64,000 bases of DNA from Asterella californica (lineage: Eukaryota > Streptophyta > Marchantiopsida > Marchantiales > Aytoniaceae), in contig JAYKYS010000001.1 of NCBI GenBank assembly GCA_036924285.1, forward strand, positions 44,577,501 to 44,641,500, in the 5' to 3' direction. Below are positions 1 through 10,139 of this stretch, one piece after another. A program made the translations under genes and the position numbers. Every line of letters begins with the position of its first letter. Position 1 is the first letter of the stretch. The notes beneath the pieces were generated by a model. That model was not told where the DNA came from, ran no database searches, and saw only the letters and a list, made by a program, of their open reading frames with translations.

Positions 1-290
1 GTGAGAACGAGAGCATAAACCTTCGATAATACTCCACCATACCTAAAAACTATCGTAGCTTTGTGAGAGTACTAAGAAAAGAGAGCTCTAGATCTTCTGC
101 ACCTTCTCTATATCTACGGCAATGCCATCCTTCGATATGATCACCGTCCATATGGACGGTTACAGCAAGGTAACCCTTCTTCATACCCAAAAATACATTT
201 CTCCGGATTGAGAGATGCATTTGCTACATCTAAACATTCTAAGACCTTCACAAGGTGCTCAAAATGCTTCTCCTTACTCCCGTAAACACA
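1..290 (-). pseudogene. Decayed Ty3/gypsy reverse transcriptase fragment
   Basis: Read on the minus strand, this stretch matches, with many substitutions, the reverse transcriptase segment of element B at about 7270-7560, around the block that follows the FIDD catalytic motif and reads through the GLL-GHIIS region. The matching blocks keep the same order, ending at a counterpart of the B sequence near 7540. No open frame of useful length survives. It is the end of a larger element lying to the left of the window. The family assignment rests only on similarity to B inside this window. Confidence 0.6.
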
Positions 291-1071
291 TCTTATTTAT
301 TTATTTTTAGGAAGGATTATATAGTACATTAAACCTTGCATATTTGACTCTTCCTCATGAGGTGAATATGCAAAGAAGTTAGACTTTTAGAATGTACTTT
401 TGTGCACTTACTATCTTATTGTGCCAACGGAAGCTTTTACTCAATAGGTCATGAAACTCATAATGCTAACATGCAAACCACAACCACAAGTTAGCATACA
501 TGCACCACTTAACTTCATCTCTTTTGATCCGAATCAGAGCCGAACTGTCTCTCCAACTCTCAAACTCACAATTTTCTAAGTCCCAACCTAGACCCATCTA
601 TGTCGGTACTTGTGACGGATTTCTCATAGAGTCTAGGTCCCAAAAGGTGTCTTCAAACACACGTTGTCGTGTTGTGACACGACTCACATGTGAATTTAAT
701 GTAGAACTTGTATTGTGTGATTTTTTTGATGTTTCGTGAATCTTTTCATGTAACTCGTCAGTCGACATGCTAAGTGTACATTCACGATTATGTAGGATGT
801 AAGATCACATGTTAATGATACATGTCAGCTCGGCGATCCATGCGCGTTCGGGTGAGTTGCTCTTCTCACTGAAATCGGATATAAGATGATGGATCGAGGG
901 TTTGTAAGGATATTTTTTCTTACTTGGTGTTTTCACGAATGTTTTTTAGTGTTCTACAAGGAGGATGAGGAGTTACGAGAGTTGTACTCATGGATGGATG
1001 ATTGATCTGAGTTTCGGATCTTCTATTTTTGAATGTCTGCGTTAATATTCAGTGTCACTCTCGTTAGAAAA
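291..1071. other. Intergenic or old repeat DNA with no gene recognised
   Basis: No coding similarity is visible; the one 79-residue open frame here has no recognisable motif. The last bases (gaaaa, 1067-1071) directly abut the 5' end of element H and form one side of its probable target-site duplication. Confidence 0.5.
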
Positions 1072-1756
1072 TGTCGTGATCCTCAATCTCAAGGTCGGAC
1101 GTAGACGCGAACAATCGAATCTTAGAGAACTTGCACTAGGTTGTGAACGCTACGAGTAGGACTTAACGGCTTGGCCGAGAAGTCAAGATCAGATGAACCC
1201 AAAGTGGTTCTCTGAACCAAGGTTGGAACATTGGGTTAGGACCTAATGGCCTACCCCAAGACAACCCTAGACGAATGCTGACCTAAGGAGGCAAGTCTGG
1301 AAACGGACCAAAACATAAGTTTGAGATATAGGTCTGAGACATGAGTCAGAGACGCAGACGGACCGTGGTTCGGACGCTGGTCCGAACTACAGGGTTCGAA
1401 TCTGGGTCTGGACCACATATTTTCGAAAAACGTCTAAGTGTTGGAGCTCCAGCGACGCTTTAGGTCGTGGACGGAGCTCCAAGTAAGATCTCGAGACGAG
1501 TAAGATATCATTGGAAAGGTCTCAGCAAGAGCTTTCCAATGATATGCAGAACTCCTCGAACTGACTTCCGAGCTGAGAATTATGACCAATCCCGTGATCG
1601 GTTGTAATATTATTTTCAAGGACCAAAGAGGAGGACAAGGCTGCGGATCCCCAGAAGTATATATGAGGAGGGCTCGATGCCAGGGTGGGCCAGGACGAGT
1701 CACCCAACCTCAGAGTGCGGCGGGTGGACTCTGGAGGCATGAGATGATGGCTGGGC
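1072..1756 (+). repeat. Element H 5' LTR, left part
   Basis: It starts TGTCGTGATCC and aligns with the 3' LTR copy from 45859 (TGTCGCGACCC). It includes a TATA-like run near 1656 (tatatatgagg) that is conserved in the other copy near 47228. It is interrupted at 1756/1757 by element D and resumes at 29227. Confidence 0.8.
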
Positions 1757-2494
1757 TGTAACACCTAGGGGTTGCATAGTAATAAATATATGGTTAGTTA
1801 TAACTATGTGTGGTGAGTCTTCTAAATAAATCCCAAGGCTAGACCATATTCAAAGTTAATGACAAATAATTAGGAGTAGTCACAGTTAGAGTTGGAGGTA
1901 TTTGAGGACAAAAATATTAAAATATTCTAAAGTGTGAGAACTACTATTTTGTTTGGTTGTGCATAAAATGACAAGGATGTGATTAATACACTCTTGTCTT
2001 ATGCGTGACTGATTTTTATTGGTTGTAGAGACTTAAGGGTTAAACAATCATGTGACCTTTTGGCTCAATTATGAGTTAGTATTTTGTCTTATAAGGAGCA
2101 ATCCAAGATTCCTTTCAAAGATTCCTTTATATTTCTAGAAGGATCCTAATTATTAGAGTAGAGTCAAAAGAGGAGAAATCTACTCTTGACTTAGGACTTT
2201 TACCTTTGACTTGGTCTCGGTAAATTGCAGTAAATCAGATTTATAAGTAGTTACCGTGGTAAATCTGGAATAGTATAAATAGAGGGGTTGTGAAGTGATC
2301 GCTACATCCTCCCTTTGTCTTGTATTTGGAAGCCGTTAGGCCATATCTATAAAGGGTGTGTTTTTCATCTCTACGTCTCTATGAGAGTTCTCATTCTTAG
2401 TGAGGAAGAGATATGAGAATGTTGAGAGCTGGATTTAGCCGAGGCCTCCTAGTCCTATGATGCACCTCATCCGGTAGCAAGCTTGAAGGTCACA
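1757..2494 (+). repeat. Element D 5' LTR
   Basis: It begins TGTAACACCTAGG and ends GGTCACA, and matches the copies at 28443-29226 and, inverted, 46426-47206. A TATA box lies at 2274. The primer binding site follows after a short T run. It is about 45 bp shorter than the 3' copy: near its end it lacks the stretch found at 29165-29205 of that copy. Confidence 0.85.
2274..2282 (+). promoter_or_regulatory. TATA box of the element D LTR promoter
   Basis: TATAAATAG is conserved at the same place in the other D LTRs (28968-28976; inverted near 46675) and in the LTRs of the related element B. A position inside the LTR upstream of the leader fits the RNA polymerase II promoter of an LTR element. The transcription start was not located. 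Confidence 0.6.
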
Positions 2495-2498
2495 TTTT

Positions 2499-2516
2499 TG
2501 GTTCCGTTGTCGAGAC
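2499..2516 (+). other. Element D primer binding site
   Basis: TGGTTCCGTTGTCGAGAC lies four bases after the LTR end. It begins with TGG, the complement of a tRNA CCA tail. Element B has the same sequence with one base changed (20936-20953, minus). The layout resembles the tRNA-Asp-type sites of some plant gypsy elements, but the tRNA was not identified. Confidence 0.55.
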
Positions 2517-2538
2517 CTCACTAGGAGGCTTGAGAGAT

Positions 2539-2709
2539 ATGTTCCGCGTGCAATTTTACATCAGACAAAAGGACGTTATGAGAGAGCATATCGAGAGAAC
2601 TCTTGGAGAGGCTAGAGCTATTGCCATGCTAGAGACCTTAGAGCCATTCGTGTATCTTGTTGTCATCTACGATGCATTTGAGATCATCTTGTATATTCTG
2701 TACACATAA
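2539..2709 (+). CDS. Conserved 56-residue leader ORF of element D, function unknown
   Basis: An ATG-started frame of 56 codons plus TAA lies between the primer binding site and gag. It begins MFRVQFYIRQK, contains a MREH..ERTLG block and ends with a hydrophobic, aromatic-rich stretch (PFVY..VIYDA.E.ILYIL.T). Element B carries an ORF of exactly the same length with about 75% identical residues at 20742-20912 (minus). The retained length, frame and stop in a relative with clearly diverged LTRs suggest protein-level selection in the ancestors. No family is recognised. The hydrophobic tail could be a membrane segment, but that is a guess. Confidence 0.55.
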   Translation: MFRVQFYIRQKDVMREHIERTLGEARAIAMLETLEPFVYLVVIYDAFEIILYILYT

Positions 2710-3110
2710 GATGTTAGAATCAGCTGAAGAGAACATGTCGAGTGTTAGAGTTTAAATCTGAGAGTAGAGTGCTTCACATAATCCTATATGTTGATGAGGG
2801 TAGAGGAACAGATCACTCTTATCAGGTTCTTTGAGTGATAGTTCTTATTGTTGCAACTAAAAAGGAGGAGAGACTAAGGGTTCGAGGTGTAGATAATTCA
2901 CTTTCTGGCCGAGTTTACAGTCATTGTCATTTTCTCTGTATTTTTGGGACGTCTTTGAAACTCCGCAGCAGACTAGAGGAGCTCTTGATCTATCCATTGA
3001 TCCAAAGATCACTCGTTTTGGAGCTACAGAGCTCAAGATATCGTTGTCAGAAGTTCAGTTGGTAGTCCAATCGATCAAAATCTGCATGAGGTCGAATTTA
3101 AGTCGAGATC

Positions 3111-4346
3111 ATGGAGAGTCAAAAAGAGTGGGTAGTGAGGCTTAGGAACCTTCCTCAAAATCTTGATGTCATAGTGGGTGTGGATGAACGTTCTAGAGAG
3201 TTAAAGGTTGAATTTGAAGAGAGGACGGAGAGAAACAAGCAAGGACTCTTCCAAGAAGAAGTTGAGGACAGAACCGTGGTGCTACTTTTGTAGAGGGTTG
3301 GGCCACTATGCAGCAAGTTGTCTCGTGAGATTCAAGAGAGAAAACTCTCGTGAAGGAAGGAGTTCTATCGGTCTAGGTCTCCGAGTTGGTCCATCGTCTC
3401 CTTCGCGTGTTTTTAAAGACGAAAACATCTGCTCAAATTGTGGAATTGAAGGTTTGTCAAAGGAGCACGAATGTGGAGATGTGATTGCACTGTTGGCATC
3501 TACGTCTAGAAGATTGAGGGAGGAGCAAGGAGTTGAAACGGAGAAGCTACCATCTTCAGACGAAAATTCAGCTAACGCATGATGGAGATGATAATCCAGA
3601 TGGTGGAGAAGGTGACGATGAGGATGCGACTCATGCATACATTCGGTGAGGAGATAGCGCATGCGATTATGGTGGAGTCATTTCTTTTCTTGCTACCGAT
3701 GGTTGATTATGTTCACTTGGAGTTAGTGATATTCATCCTATACTAGAAAACGAAGAGAGATATCGGTTTGAAGAGAGGAGAAGACATCGAGAATTTAAGA
3801 TGGGGAAGCTTCCGGTTTGCTACGAAAAGGATGGTGAGGATGTAGAAACCTTTGTGCGAGATTTCAAGCGAGCATGCATTGGAAACCATGAGAGGAAGAA
3901 GGAAGAGTAGGCATCACTGCTGCCTGATGTTCGAGAGGATACCGCATTGACTTGATATGAGAAGGATAGAAGGAACAAGATTGAGGTTGATACATGGGAA
4001 AGTTTGACGGAGGCTCTAATTGAGAACTTTCTGCCGGATGAGAGCTATGAGAAGCTCATGACCGAGGTGACCTTCTTGAAGCAAGGAGATGCGGAGAAGG
4101 TGAAGGTGTACGCAAAAAGGATCGAGAAGTTGGAAGCTCGTTTCAATACTATATTGAAGAAGAGCGGTGATAATGTGGAGGCTACAATGATGGGAATCGT
4201 GGCTATGCTTACCAAGAACTTTGTGGCAGGTCTGAAGCATCAAATCAGAACTCAGGTGAAGTACGAGAAGCCCACCACTAAGACGAAGGCGATTGAAATT
4301 GCAGTTCGAATGGAAGAGATTTTGGAAGATGATGACGTTCTTCTAG
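3111..4346 (+). pseudogene. gag: Element D gag, N-terminal part, broken
   Basis: This is the 5' portion of the D nucleocapsid/capsid gene, in several frames with internal stops. At about 3270-3315 it encodes a CCHC zinc knuckle, CYFCRGLGHYAASC, followed by a second cysteine group (CSNCGIEGLSKEHEC) near 3433-3475. The capsid core begins near 3799 (MGKLPVCYEKDGEDVETF) and continues to 4346 with the LT.YE, LIENFLPDESYEKLM and GLKHQIRTQVKYEKP blocks that align with element B gag. In-frame stops occur near 3909 and 3955. The frame is cut at about 4346, where DNA of the opposite orientation begins. Its continuation is found inverted, ending at 27636. Confidence 0.75.
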
Positions 4347-4428
4347 GGACCCACTTGGTCAGATAGTCGGTTGCAATCACGATATATCTGTTGTCACGAG
4401 TGGTTTTGTTTAAAGGGCCGACATGATC
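4347..4428 (-). pseudogene. pol: Element D integrase fragment, inverted
   Basis: The minus strand reads ...NKTTRDNRYIVIATDYLTKW.., the segment around the first catalytic Asp of a gypsy integrase. It continues across the B insertion to 21888-22059 on one side. On the other side it would join, in the original orientation, the plus-strand integrase that resumes at about 27637 (LKATSEEEVGRFL). It marks the left end of the inverted middle of D. The last four bases (gatc) are one copy of the element B target duplication. Confidence 0.7.
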
Positions 4429-5342
4429 TGTAAACCCTCTGCGGTCCTATCGATCAACTACCCCCCGATCTCTCAATCTCCACGATCGTCATCCACGAAT
4501 CTGCAACATGTCGGATCTATCTCTCACTCAGGGGTCACCACTGATGGCTTTGATGGAAGCACACCATGAATCTTGAAGGGAAAAATGCTAAGTTCACTCA
4601 TTCATACACCCACAAACTTATCAACTAAAAATCTCCTTAAACACATCAACTAAAATCCTCCATTCTAACGACGTCTCTCAAGTTCTCACATGCTAAAAAT
4701 ATCCCACACTCTCTATATTACTTAAGTTGTCATTACGACGATGTGAAAATAAGGATGAGGAGCTCTTCTCTACTCCTCTATTTATACATTCTAGGTTTTT
4801 ACTTTGATACCCTCCGGTAACTCAACCGTAACTACTTTTACCGGGTTTTACTAAGATATTACTTAAGGTAAAAGCATTAATCACATGGGCTTCTTACCTT
4901 TTCACATGGGCTTATTCCTTCAAAGTCAACAACTTCTAGAAGGATTCTGGAATATTCTCAAGGAATCTCGAATTTCCACCCCCTCTACACTAGGACCCAC
5001 TAAAAAGGAAACACGTGGAATCTCTTCTTGTTTTTAATGCCCACAAAGTCCACAACTTTAATCCAACCACTCATATCAAGTCAAAAAGGAGATAAGGGAT
5101 ACTTTCCAACTCCTTTCTACCTTTTAGACAAGATGACAAGATAGTAGTGCTCACTCTTTAGCAAATATCTGAATTTTGCCAAAAGTACAGCTAAGTTTAA
5201 CCATAACTAACTTTTAGCTAGTCATGACTAACTTGATACCTCCTTAAAGTACTTTAGCAGCAAATAAACATTCTCAACACTTAGTTATAACTAAATATCT
5301 TACTAATAGACAAACTTCCTATGTGTAACATAGGTCGTTACA
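4429..5342 (-). repeat. Element B 3' LTR
   Basis: A 914-bp copy that pairs with 20958-21887 with scattered differences and a short indel near its TGTAAACCC end. A TATA box (minus strand) lies at 4778-4786. Confidence 0.9.
4778..4786 (-). promoter_or_regulatory. TATA box in element B LTR
   Basis: TATAAATAG on the minus strand, in the same context (followed by AGG) as in the D LTRs. The copy in the 5' LTR, at 21322-21330, would be the one driving B. Confidence 0.5.
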
Positions 5343-5355
5343 TTTTACCCTAGGA

Positions 5356-6758
5356 CTAAATTTTCGCTCCGTCCTCGGAGTGAAGAGAGAACTTTCGTCG
5401 ATGAAACAGCTTCAACTTGTCATGGTTGACCCGATCGAATCTCCTTCCTCCCAACTCCTGAAGGTCATATGTGAAGTTGCTCCACACCTTATCTACAACA
5501 AAAGGACCAAAATATCTAGGAAGAAACTTCTTCCTAGCCCTCTTGAATCTGATAGCATCATACAACATTACCCAATCTCTAACTTGAAAAGGTTTTACCT
5601 CCCTCTTGCCCAACCGTTTGTCGTAACTCTTCTTTTGATACGCCTGAGCTCGTTCCATCCGGATCATTGCTACCGCTCGAGTCTCTTCCAACTCCATGAG
5701 TTGCTCTCTTCTTGATCTGACCATGTCTTCTCCTCTCGACCTCTTCAACTTTCGTTGAATAGTTTGAAAAGTATCCAATTCGAATTGGATCGGCAACTTG
5801 CACTCCACTCCATAAACCAATCGAAATGGAGAGTACCTAGTAGAAGTCTTTGTTGTCGTTCGGTATTCCCATAAGATGACATGTAGCCTCTTATCCTAAG
5901 TATGTTTCGCAGTCTCAACACCAGCATCTTTGGCGAGCATCATACAAAGTATAAGATTGGTCTTCTCCGCAAGATCATTAGCATTTGGTTTGTATGAGGT
6001 CGTTATTCGTGGCTTGATAGAAAAGTGTTGTAGCATAGGAGTAGTCATGCTCCTTACAAACTCTCCTCCTCTATCCGAGACCAACTCTAACGGACATCCA
6101 AATCTTGTGATGATCCTCTCTCATAAGAATCTACCGACTTCTGTTTCATTGGTCTCTCTCAAAGGTCTAGCCTCTACCCACTTGGTACAATCGTCAGTGG
6201 CGACTACAATGTATCTATTGCCTCGAGGTGTCTTATTAAGAGGACCTACAAAGTCAATACTCCACTTCTCAAATGGTCCTAACACGGAATTGATCTTAAC
6301 GGAGGTGTTCTAGTAGACTTCAGAGCAAATGCTTGACATACGTCGCAAGTTTTGCAATAGTCTAAACACTCTTTGAAAATCCCTCTCCAGTGGTAATCCG
6401 CATCCAAAATCTTGAAGGCTGTTATCTTACCAGCAAAGTGACCTCCGCAAATAGTTTCGTCGTGAAACTCGTGCATTAGCTTGAATGCCTCCTTCTGACC
6501 AACTGCTCTCCTTAGTAACCCATCTGCTCCTTGATGAAACAGAATTCCCTCCACCATGGTGTAAGGTTTACATCTCTTGATCAACGCGTTACGTTCTCGG
6601 GTATGCATACCTTCGGGAAAAGAGCCATCTGCAAGGAAACTCCAGATTTCCTTGTACTCGTCCGGTATCTCCTCAATGCTTGTAATAGTCATCAGATGTT
6701 CGTCTAGAAATGAATCATCAAACGGTTCTTCTCCCTCATCATCATAAGCCCTCGACAA
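5356..6758 (-). pseudogene. pol: Element B integrase, broken
   Basis: Read from 6758 downward. The zinc-binding H-H-C-C domain (EFHDETICGGHFAGK...CLDYCKTCDVCQ) is at about 6480-6330. The core domain follows in changing frames: a VVATDD region near 6215, then VSDRGGEF (second Asp) near 6080 and NANDLAEKTN (catalytic Glu) near 5970. The C-terminal part at 5820-5356 holds the coiled, basic segment and the GPF-type module (LPRYFGPFVVDKVW). Frames change near 6280, 6090 and 5900, so no intact integrase can be made. The stop at 5356 lies 14 bases from the LTR. Confidence 0.8.
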
Positions 6759-6940
6759 AGATCAACATTCGTATGCTTTTTCCCTGGTCTATCTTCGATC
6801 ACGTAATCTTATTCTGTTAGAAGGATCTTCCAACGGGCAATACGACCTTCGGCATTAGGCTTATTAAAGATATATTTTAAAGCCTTGTGATCTGTGACTA
6901 TGGAAAATTTCCCTCCTAGCAAGTAATGTCAGAACTGACA

Positions 6941-8245
6941 TTACTTCTTCAATCCAAAGATCACCGCTAATCCTTCTCGTTCAGTCACGGAGTAATTCTT
7001 CTCCGCTGGCACCATCTGCCTACTAGCATAAGCTATAGGATGATCATGCCCATCTTCATCTAACTGACTTAATGTACACTCGATAGCTACATTGGAGACA
7101 TCCGTATACAGAATAAATGCTTTACTCCACTCAGGTTTAGCAAGTATAGGAGCTGTCACCAATGCCTTTTTCAGCTCCTCAAATGCTTCCTTTGTCTTCT
7201 GATCATGCACTATCAAGTCAAACTCAACTCCCTTCTTCATGTACATAGTCAAAGCTATTGCTTTGTTTGAGAAGGAAAAGACAAACTTACGATAATATCC
7301 AACCATCCCAAGAAACTGTCTCAACTTTGTCAAGTTGATTGGAAATGGAAGATCCACAATCTTCTTCACCTTCTCAGGATCTACCGCAATCCCCTTCTTG
7401 GAAATGATGTGTCCTAACAGCAGACCTTCTTTGCAGCCAAAGATGCACTTTTCTGGATTCAGAGAAGCGTTAGCTTGCTCCAACCGCTGCAGACCTTTGA
7501 TCACATGATCAAAGTGGTCCTCCTTTCTTCCGTACACACAGAAATCATCAATGAAATCACGAACAAACTTTCCTATGAATGGTTCGAACACCTTGTTCAT
7601 GAACCTCTGAAACGTGGCCGGAGCATTACACAGTCCGAATGGCATCACTCGAAATGCAAATGTTCTCCAAGGAGTAGTGAAAGTAGTCAACTGCTGGTAC
7701 TCCTGTGCTATCTTGATCTGGTTGTATCCATTATAACCATCACCAAAGCTGTACCACTCATGACCAGCAACTTCCTCCAAAATCTCATCTATAAATGATA
7801 GAGGATAATAATCCTTCTTGGTAACTGCATTTAGCTTCTTATAGTCTATCCACACTCGTAGCTTACCATTCTTCTTCTTGACAATCACAATGGGTGAAAC
7901 CCATTCTGAGTTCTCCACCTCGTAGATGAAACTCGTCTCCCTCAACTTGTCTATCTCCTCCTTGACCATCATCGCTGTTGTAGGATTGACCCTTCTCTGC
8001 TTCTGTCGAACTGGTCTTGCGTTCTCCTCCAATTCGATTCGATGAGTCTCGAGAGTCACCTCCTTCAAATTCTTGTAGCTGAAAGCAAACACATGGATAT
8101 GTTTTCGAAATATATCTAGGAATCTACTTTTCTCCTCTTGAGTGACATTGATACCAAACTTCAGGGTAGAGAGTCTTCTCACAATCTCTACCTCACTCAA
8201 CTCTTTTTTGTCAAGATCTTTCTCCACTGGTGGTCGAGGCAACAA
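6941..8245 (-). CDS. pol: Element B reverse transcriptase with start of RNase H
   Basis: A 434-residue open frame. The reverse transcriptase palm carries WVSPIVIVKKKNGKLRVWIDY, YNGYNQIKI, MPFGLCNAPATFQRFMN and the catalytic FIDDF (FIDD in place of YxDD). The LGHIISKKGI and LRQFLGMVGYYRKFV blocks of the thumb/connection follow. RNase H begins at AFILYTDVSN (first Asp present) and reaches the conserved Glu in SVTEREGLAVIFGLKK, where the frame stops at 6941. The rest of RNase H lies out of frame at 6760-6940. It is probably a fragment of a former Gag-Pol polyprotein, and the premature end makes function unlikely. Confidence 0.85.
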   Translation of the reverse strand: MLPRPPVEKDLDKKELSEVEIVRRLSTLKFGINVTQEEKSRFLDIFRKHIHVFAFSYKNLKEVTLETHRIELEENARPVRQKQRRVNPTTAMMVKEEIDKLRETSFIYEVENSEWVSPIVIVKKKNGKLRVWIDYKKLNAVTKKDYYPLSFIDEILEEVAGHEWYSFGDGYNGYNQIKIAQEYQQLTTFTTPWRTFAFRVMPFGLCNAPATFQRFMNKVFEPFIGKFVRDFIDDFCVYGRKEDHFDHVIKGLQRLEQANASLNPEKCIFGCKEGLLLGHIISKKGIAVDPEKVKKIVDLPFPINLTKLRQFLGMVGYYRKFVFSFSNKAIALTMYMKKGVEFDLIVHDQKTKEAFEELKKALVTAPILAKPEWSKAFILYTDVSNVAIECTLSQLDEDGHDHPIAYASRQMVPAEKNYSVTEREGLAVIFGLKK

Positions 8246-8373
8246 GTCAATAGCACTAAGCTGATGTAATGATTCATCTCGACCAAATCCTTCGTCCTCA
8301 GGCGAGGATTCTTGATCGTAAGAATCTCCGGTATCTACTTCTGAGACATTATGATCGTCCTCCGTATCAGATC

Positions 8374-9162
8374 TCAGTAGTCACTAGTGGGTCTATCAGA
8401 GTCAGAAGTCACAACTCCAACACCCGAGAGAGGAACTATCACTCTATGATCTCTAGACCCAATCCGTAAGTATCCTTTGTGCCACTTATCAATGGTGCGC
8501 ACAGCTCTCAACCAAGGCCTACCTAGGAGCAAATCATAACTAGAGTCCTTTAACACTTGAAAGGACATCAATGTTTGAACTCCCATCACAGACACGACCA
8601 CCTTCTCTAACATACCAAGAGATCTTACCCGTTGCTTGTTAGCCATCCCCACGACAATGCTAGCCGGGCGAGTTGGTTCCATCTCCAACTTCTTCATCAA
8701 CCTCTCCGATATGACATTTACAGCCGACCCTCCGTCCATCAATACGTCAGAGACGTAGTGACCATTCAACCGGACTTCAATCTTTGAAGGTCTGGTGCAT
8801 ACCTCTGAAGCATGCACATCCACCACACCAACTCCCACTGACTTTGATGTCTTGCTCTTGGGTTTCTTCTTCTTGCTTCTCTTAGAACTCAGTCCTCCTC
8901 TGAGTTCCCTTCGTAAGCTGGGACTAAGTGCGATCAGTTGTCCAACAGTGATGTTGGCTTTCTGAGCACCCACATCTTCAACCACATCATATCCCGCTTG
9001 GGAAGATGAAATGGTGAAATCCGCCATCCCCAGCTTCCTTCTTGTCTCCCTTGGTGTACTTGAAACATTACTCGAACGAGTACTTCTATTTGCTAACTCC
9101 TCCATGAAAACCGGTTTATCAGAAAAGCGAGTTCTTTTCCTTCCTTGAGCTAAAAGCTCCAC
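8374..9162 (-). CDS. pol: Element B protease region
   Basis: A 262-residue frame. The aspartic protease core is near residue 142 (SDVLMDGGSAVNVIS), with D-G-G where D-T/S-G is usual, followed by the flap region and LLLGRPWL near residue 214. Upstream is a lysine-rich linker (KRSKKKKPKSKTSK). It overlaps the end of the gag frame by a few bases in another frame. The equivalent piece of element D, at 26758-26982, ends just before the catalytic motif. Confidence 0.75.
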   Translation of the reverse strand: MELLAQGRKRTRFSDKPVFMEELANRSTRSSNVSSTPRETRRKLGMADFTISSSQAGYDVVEDVGAQKANITVGQLIALSPSLRRELRGGLSSKRSKKKKPKSKTSKSVGVGVVDVHASEVCTRPSKIEVRLNGHYVSDVLMDGGSAVNVISERLMKKLEMEPTRPASIVVGMANKQRVRSLGMLEKVVVSVMGVQTLMSFQVLKDSSYDLLLGRPWLRAVRTIDKWHKGYLRIGSRDHRVIVPLSGVGVVTSDSDRPTSDY

Positions 9163-10139
9163 CGGTGCATGAGAAGAGTTTGAACTCTCTCTCCTTTCTC
9201 ATAGATGGGATCTCGCACGACATCGATAGTAGCCACCCCCTTGTCTCGTCCTTGTGATGGATTTCCTCCACTCACATTCATTCTGACAGCTTCGGCACCT
9301 CTTGCTCCGTTGTTAGGACAATTTCGCTGGAAATGAGAACCTCCACACGTCCAAAGTGATTCCTCCAAAGTTACCTTGATTTCCTCGGTTGGGATTATTG
9401 TCGTAACCTCTTTGACCTCCTCCTCCACCTTTGTTCCTCCATTCTCGTAACTGCACCATGTTTATCTTGAGATCTGCAAGAGTATCGGTGATGCTCTTTA
9501 GCTCGGCATGAAAATCAAAGGTGGCAGTAGACATCGTTGTTGGGACAAACGGTCTTGGCACCACCGCTGGAGTAGGAGCTGACGTTGAAGCAATCACCAA
9601 TTGTGATGGTGCAGGTGCAATCGTTGTGGTTACACCAGGAGTCAGAGTTGACACCAGAGCAGCATGATGAGGTTGGATGATATCTCCTTCATCCAAACTC
9701 TCTTTCATATTTGTCGCAATCTTGATGACCTCCGCTTTGGTTGCTGGCTTCTCGTACCTCACTTGGGTTTGAATTGAATGTCTCAACCCTCCCACCAAGT
9801 TCTTGATCAACACTGCTCCAATCCCCGCCATCGTTAACTCCACATTGTCTCCACTCTTCCGTAGGACCGTCCGAAACCATTGCTCCAACTTATCCACCCT
9901 TTCGGCATATTGCCGAACTTTCTCGTCGTCCCGTTGCTTCAAATGAGTAAGCTCCACCATGAGCTTATCATAACTCTTTTCTGGAAGAAATTCTTCGATG
10001 AGTGCATTACTCAACGTCTCCCATGTGTCCTCAACTGCACCAGGTGTTTGACTCTTCACTCGGTCTTCATACCACGTAAGAGCAAAATCTTCTAAAAACT
10101 CTGGCAGTAACAACACCCATTCTTCCTTCCTTCTCACGT
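9150..10139 (-). pseudogene. gag: Element B gag, 3' part, split by element A
   Basis: From 10137 downward the frame reads RRKEEWVLLLPEFLEDFALT, then ALIEEFLPEKSYDKLM and GLRHSIQTQVRYEKP, a retrotransposon gag core. It goes on through a Pro/Thr/Ala-rich linker, a predicted coiled segment (LADLKINMVQLREW) and a Gly-rich stretch. The frame changes near 9313-9428, where the second zinc knuckle survives as CGGSHFQRNC with its first Cys lost or shifted. The 5' half is at 18838-19550. The two halves join in frame (..KKGCIGDN / V RRKEEW..) once A and one 4-base duplication are removed. Confidence 0.85.

Noticed and set aside
500..739. 79-residue ORF left of element H
   Set aside because: Composition is unremarkable and no similarity is seen; likely chance.
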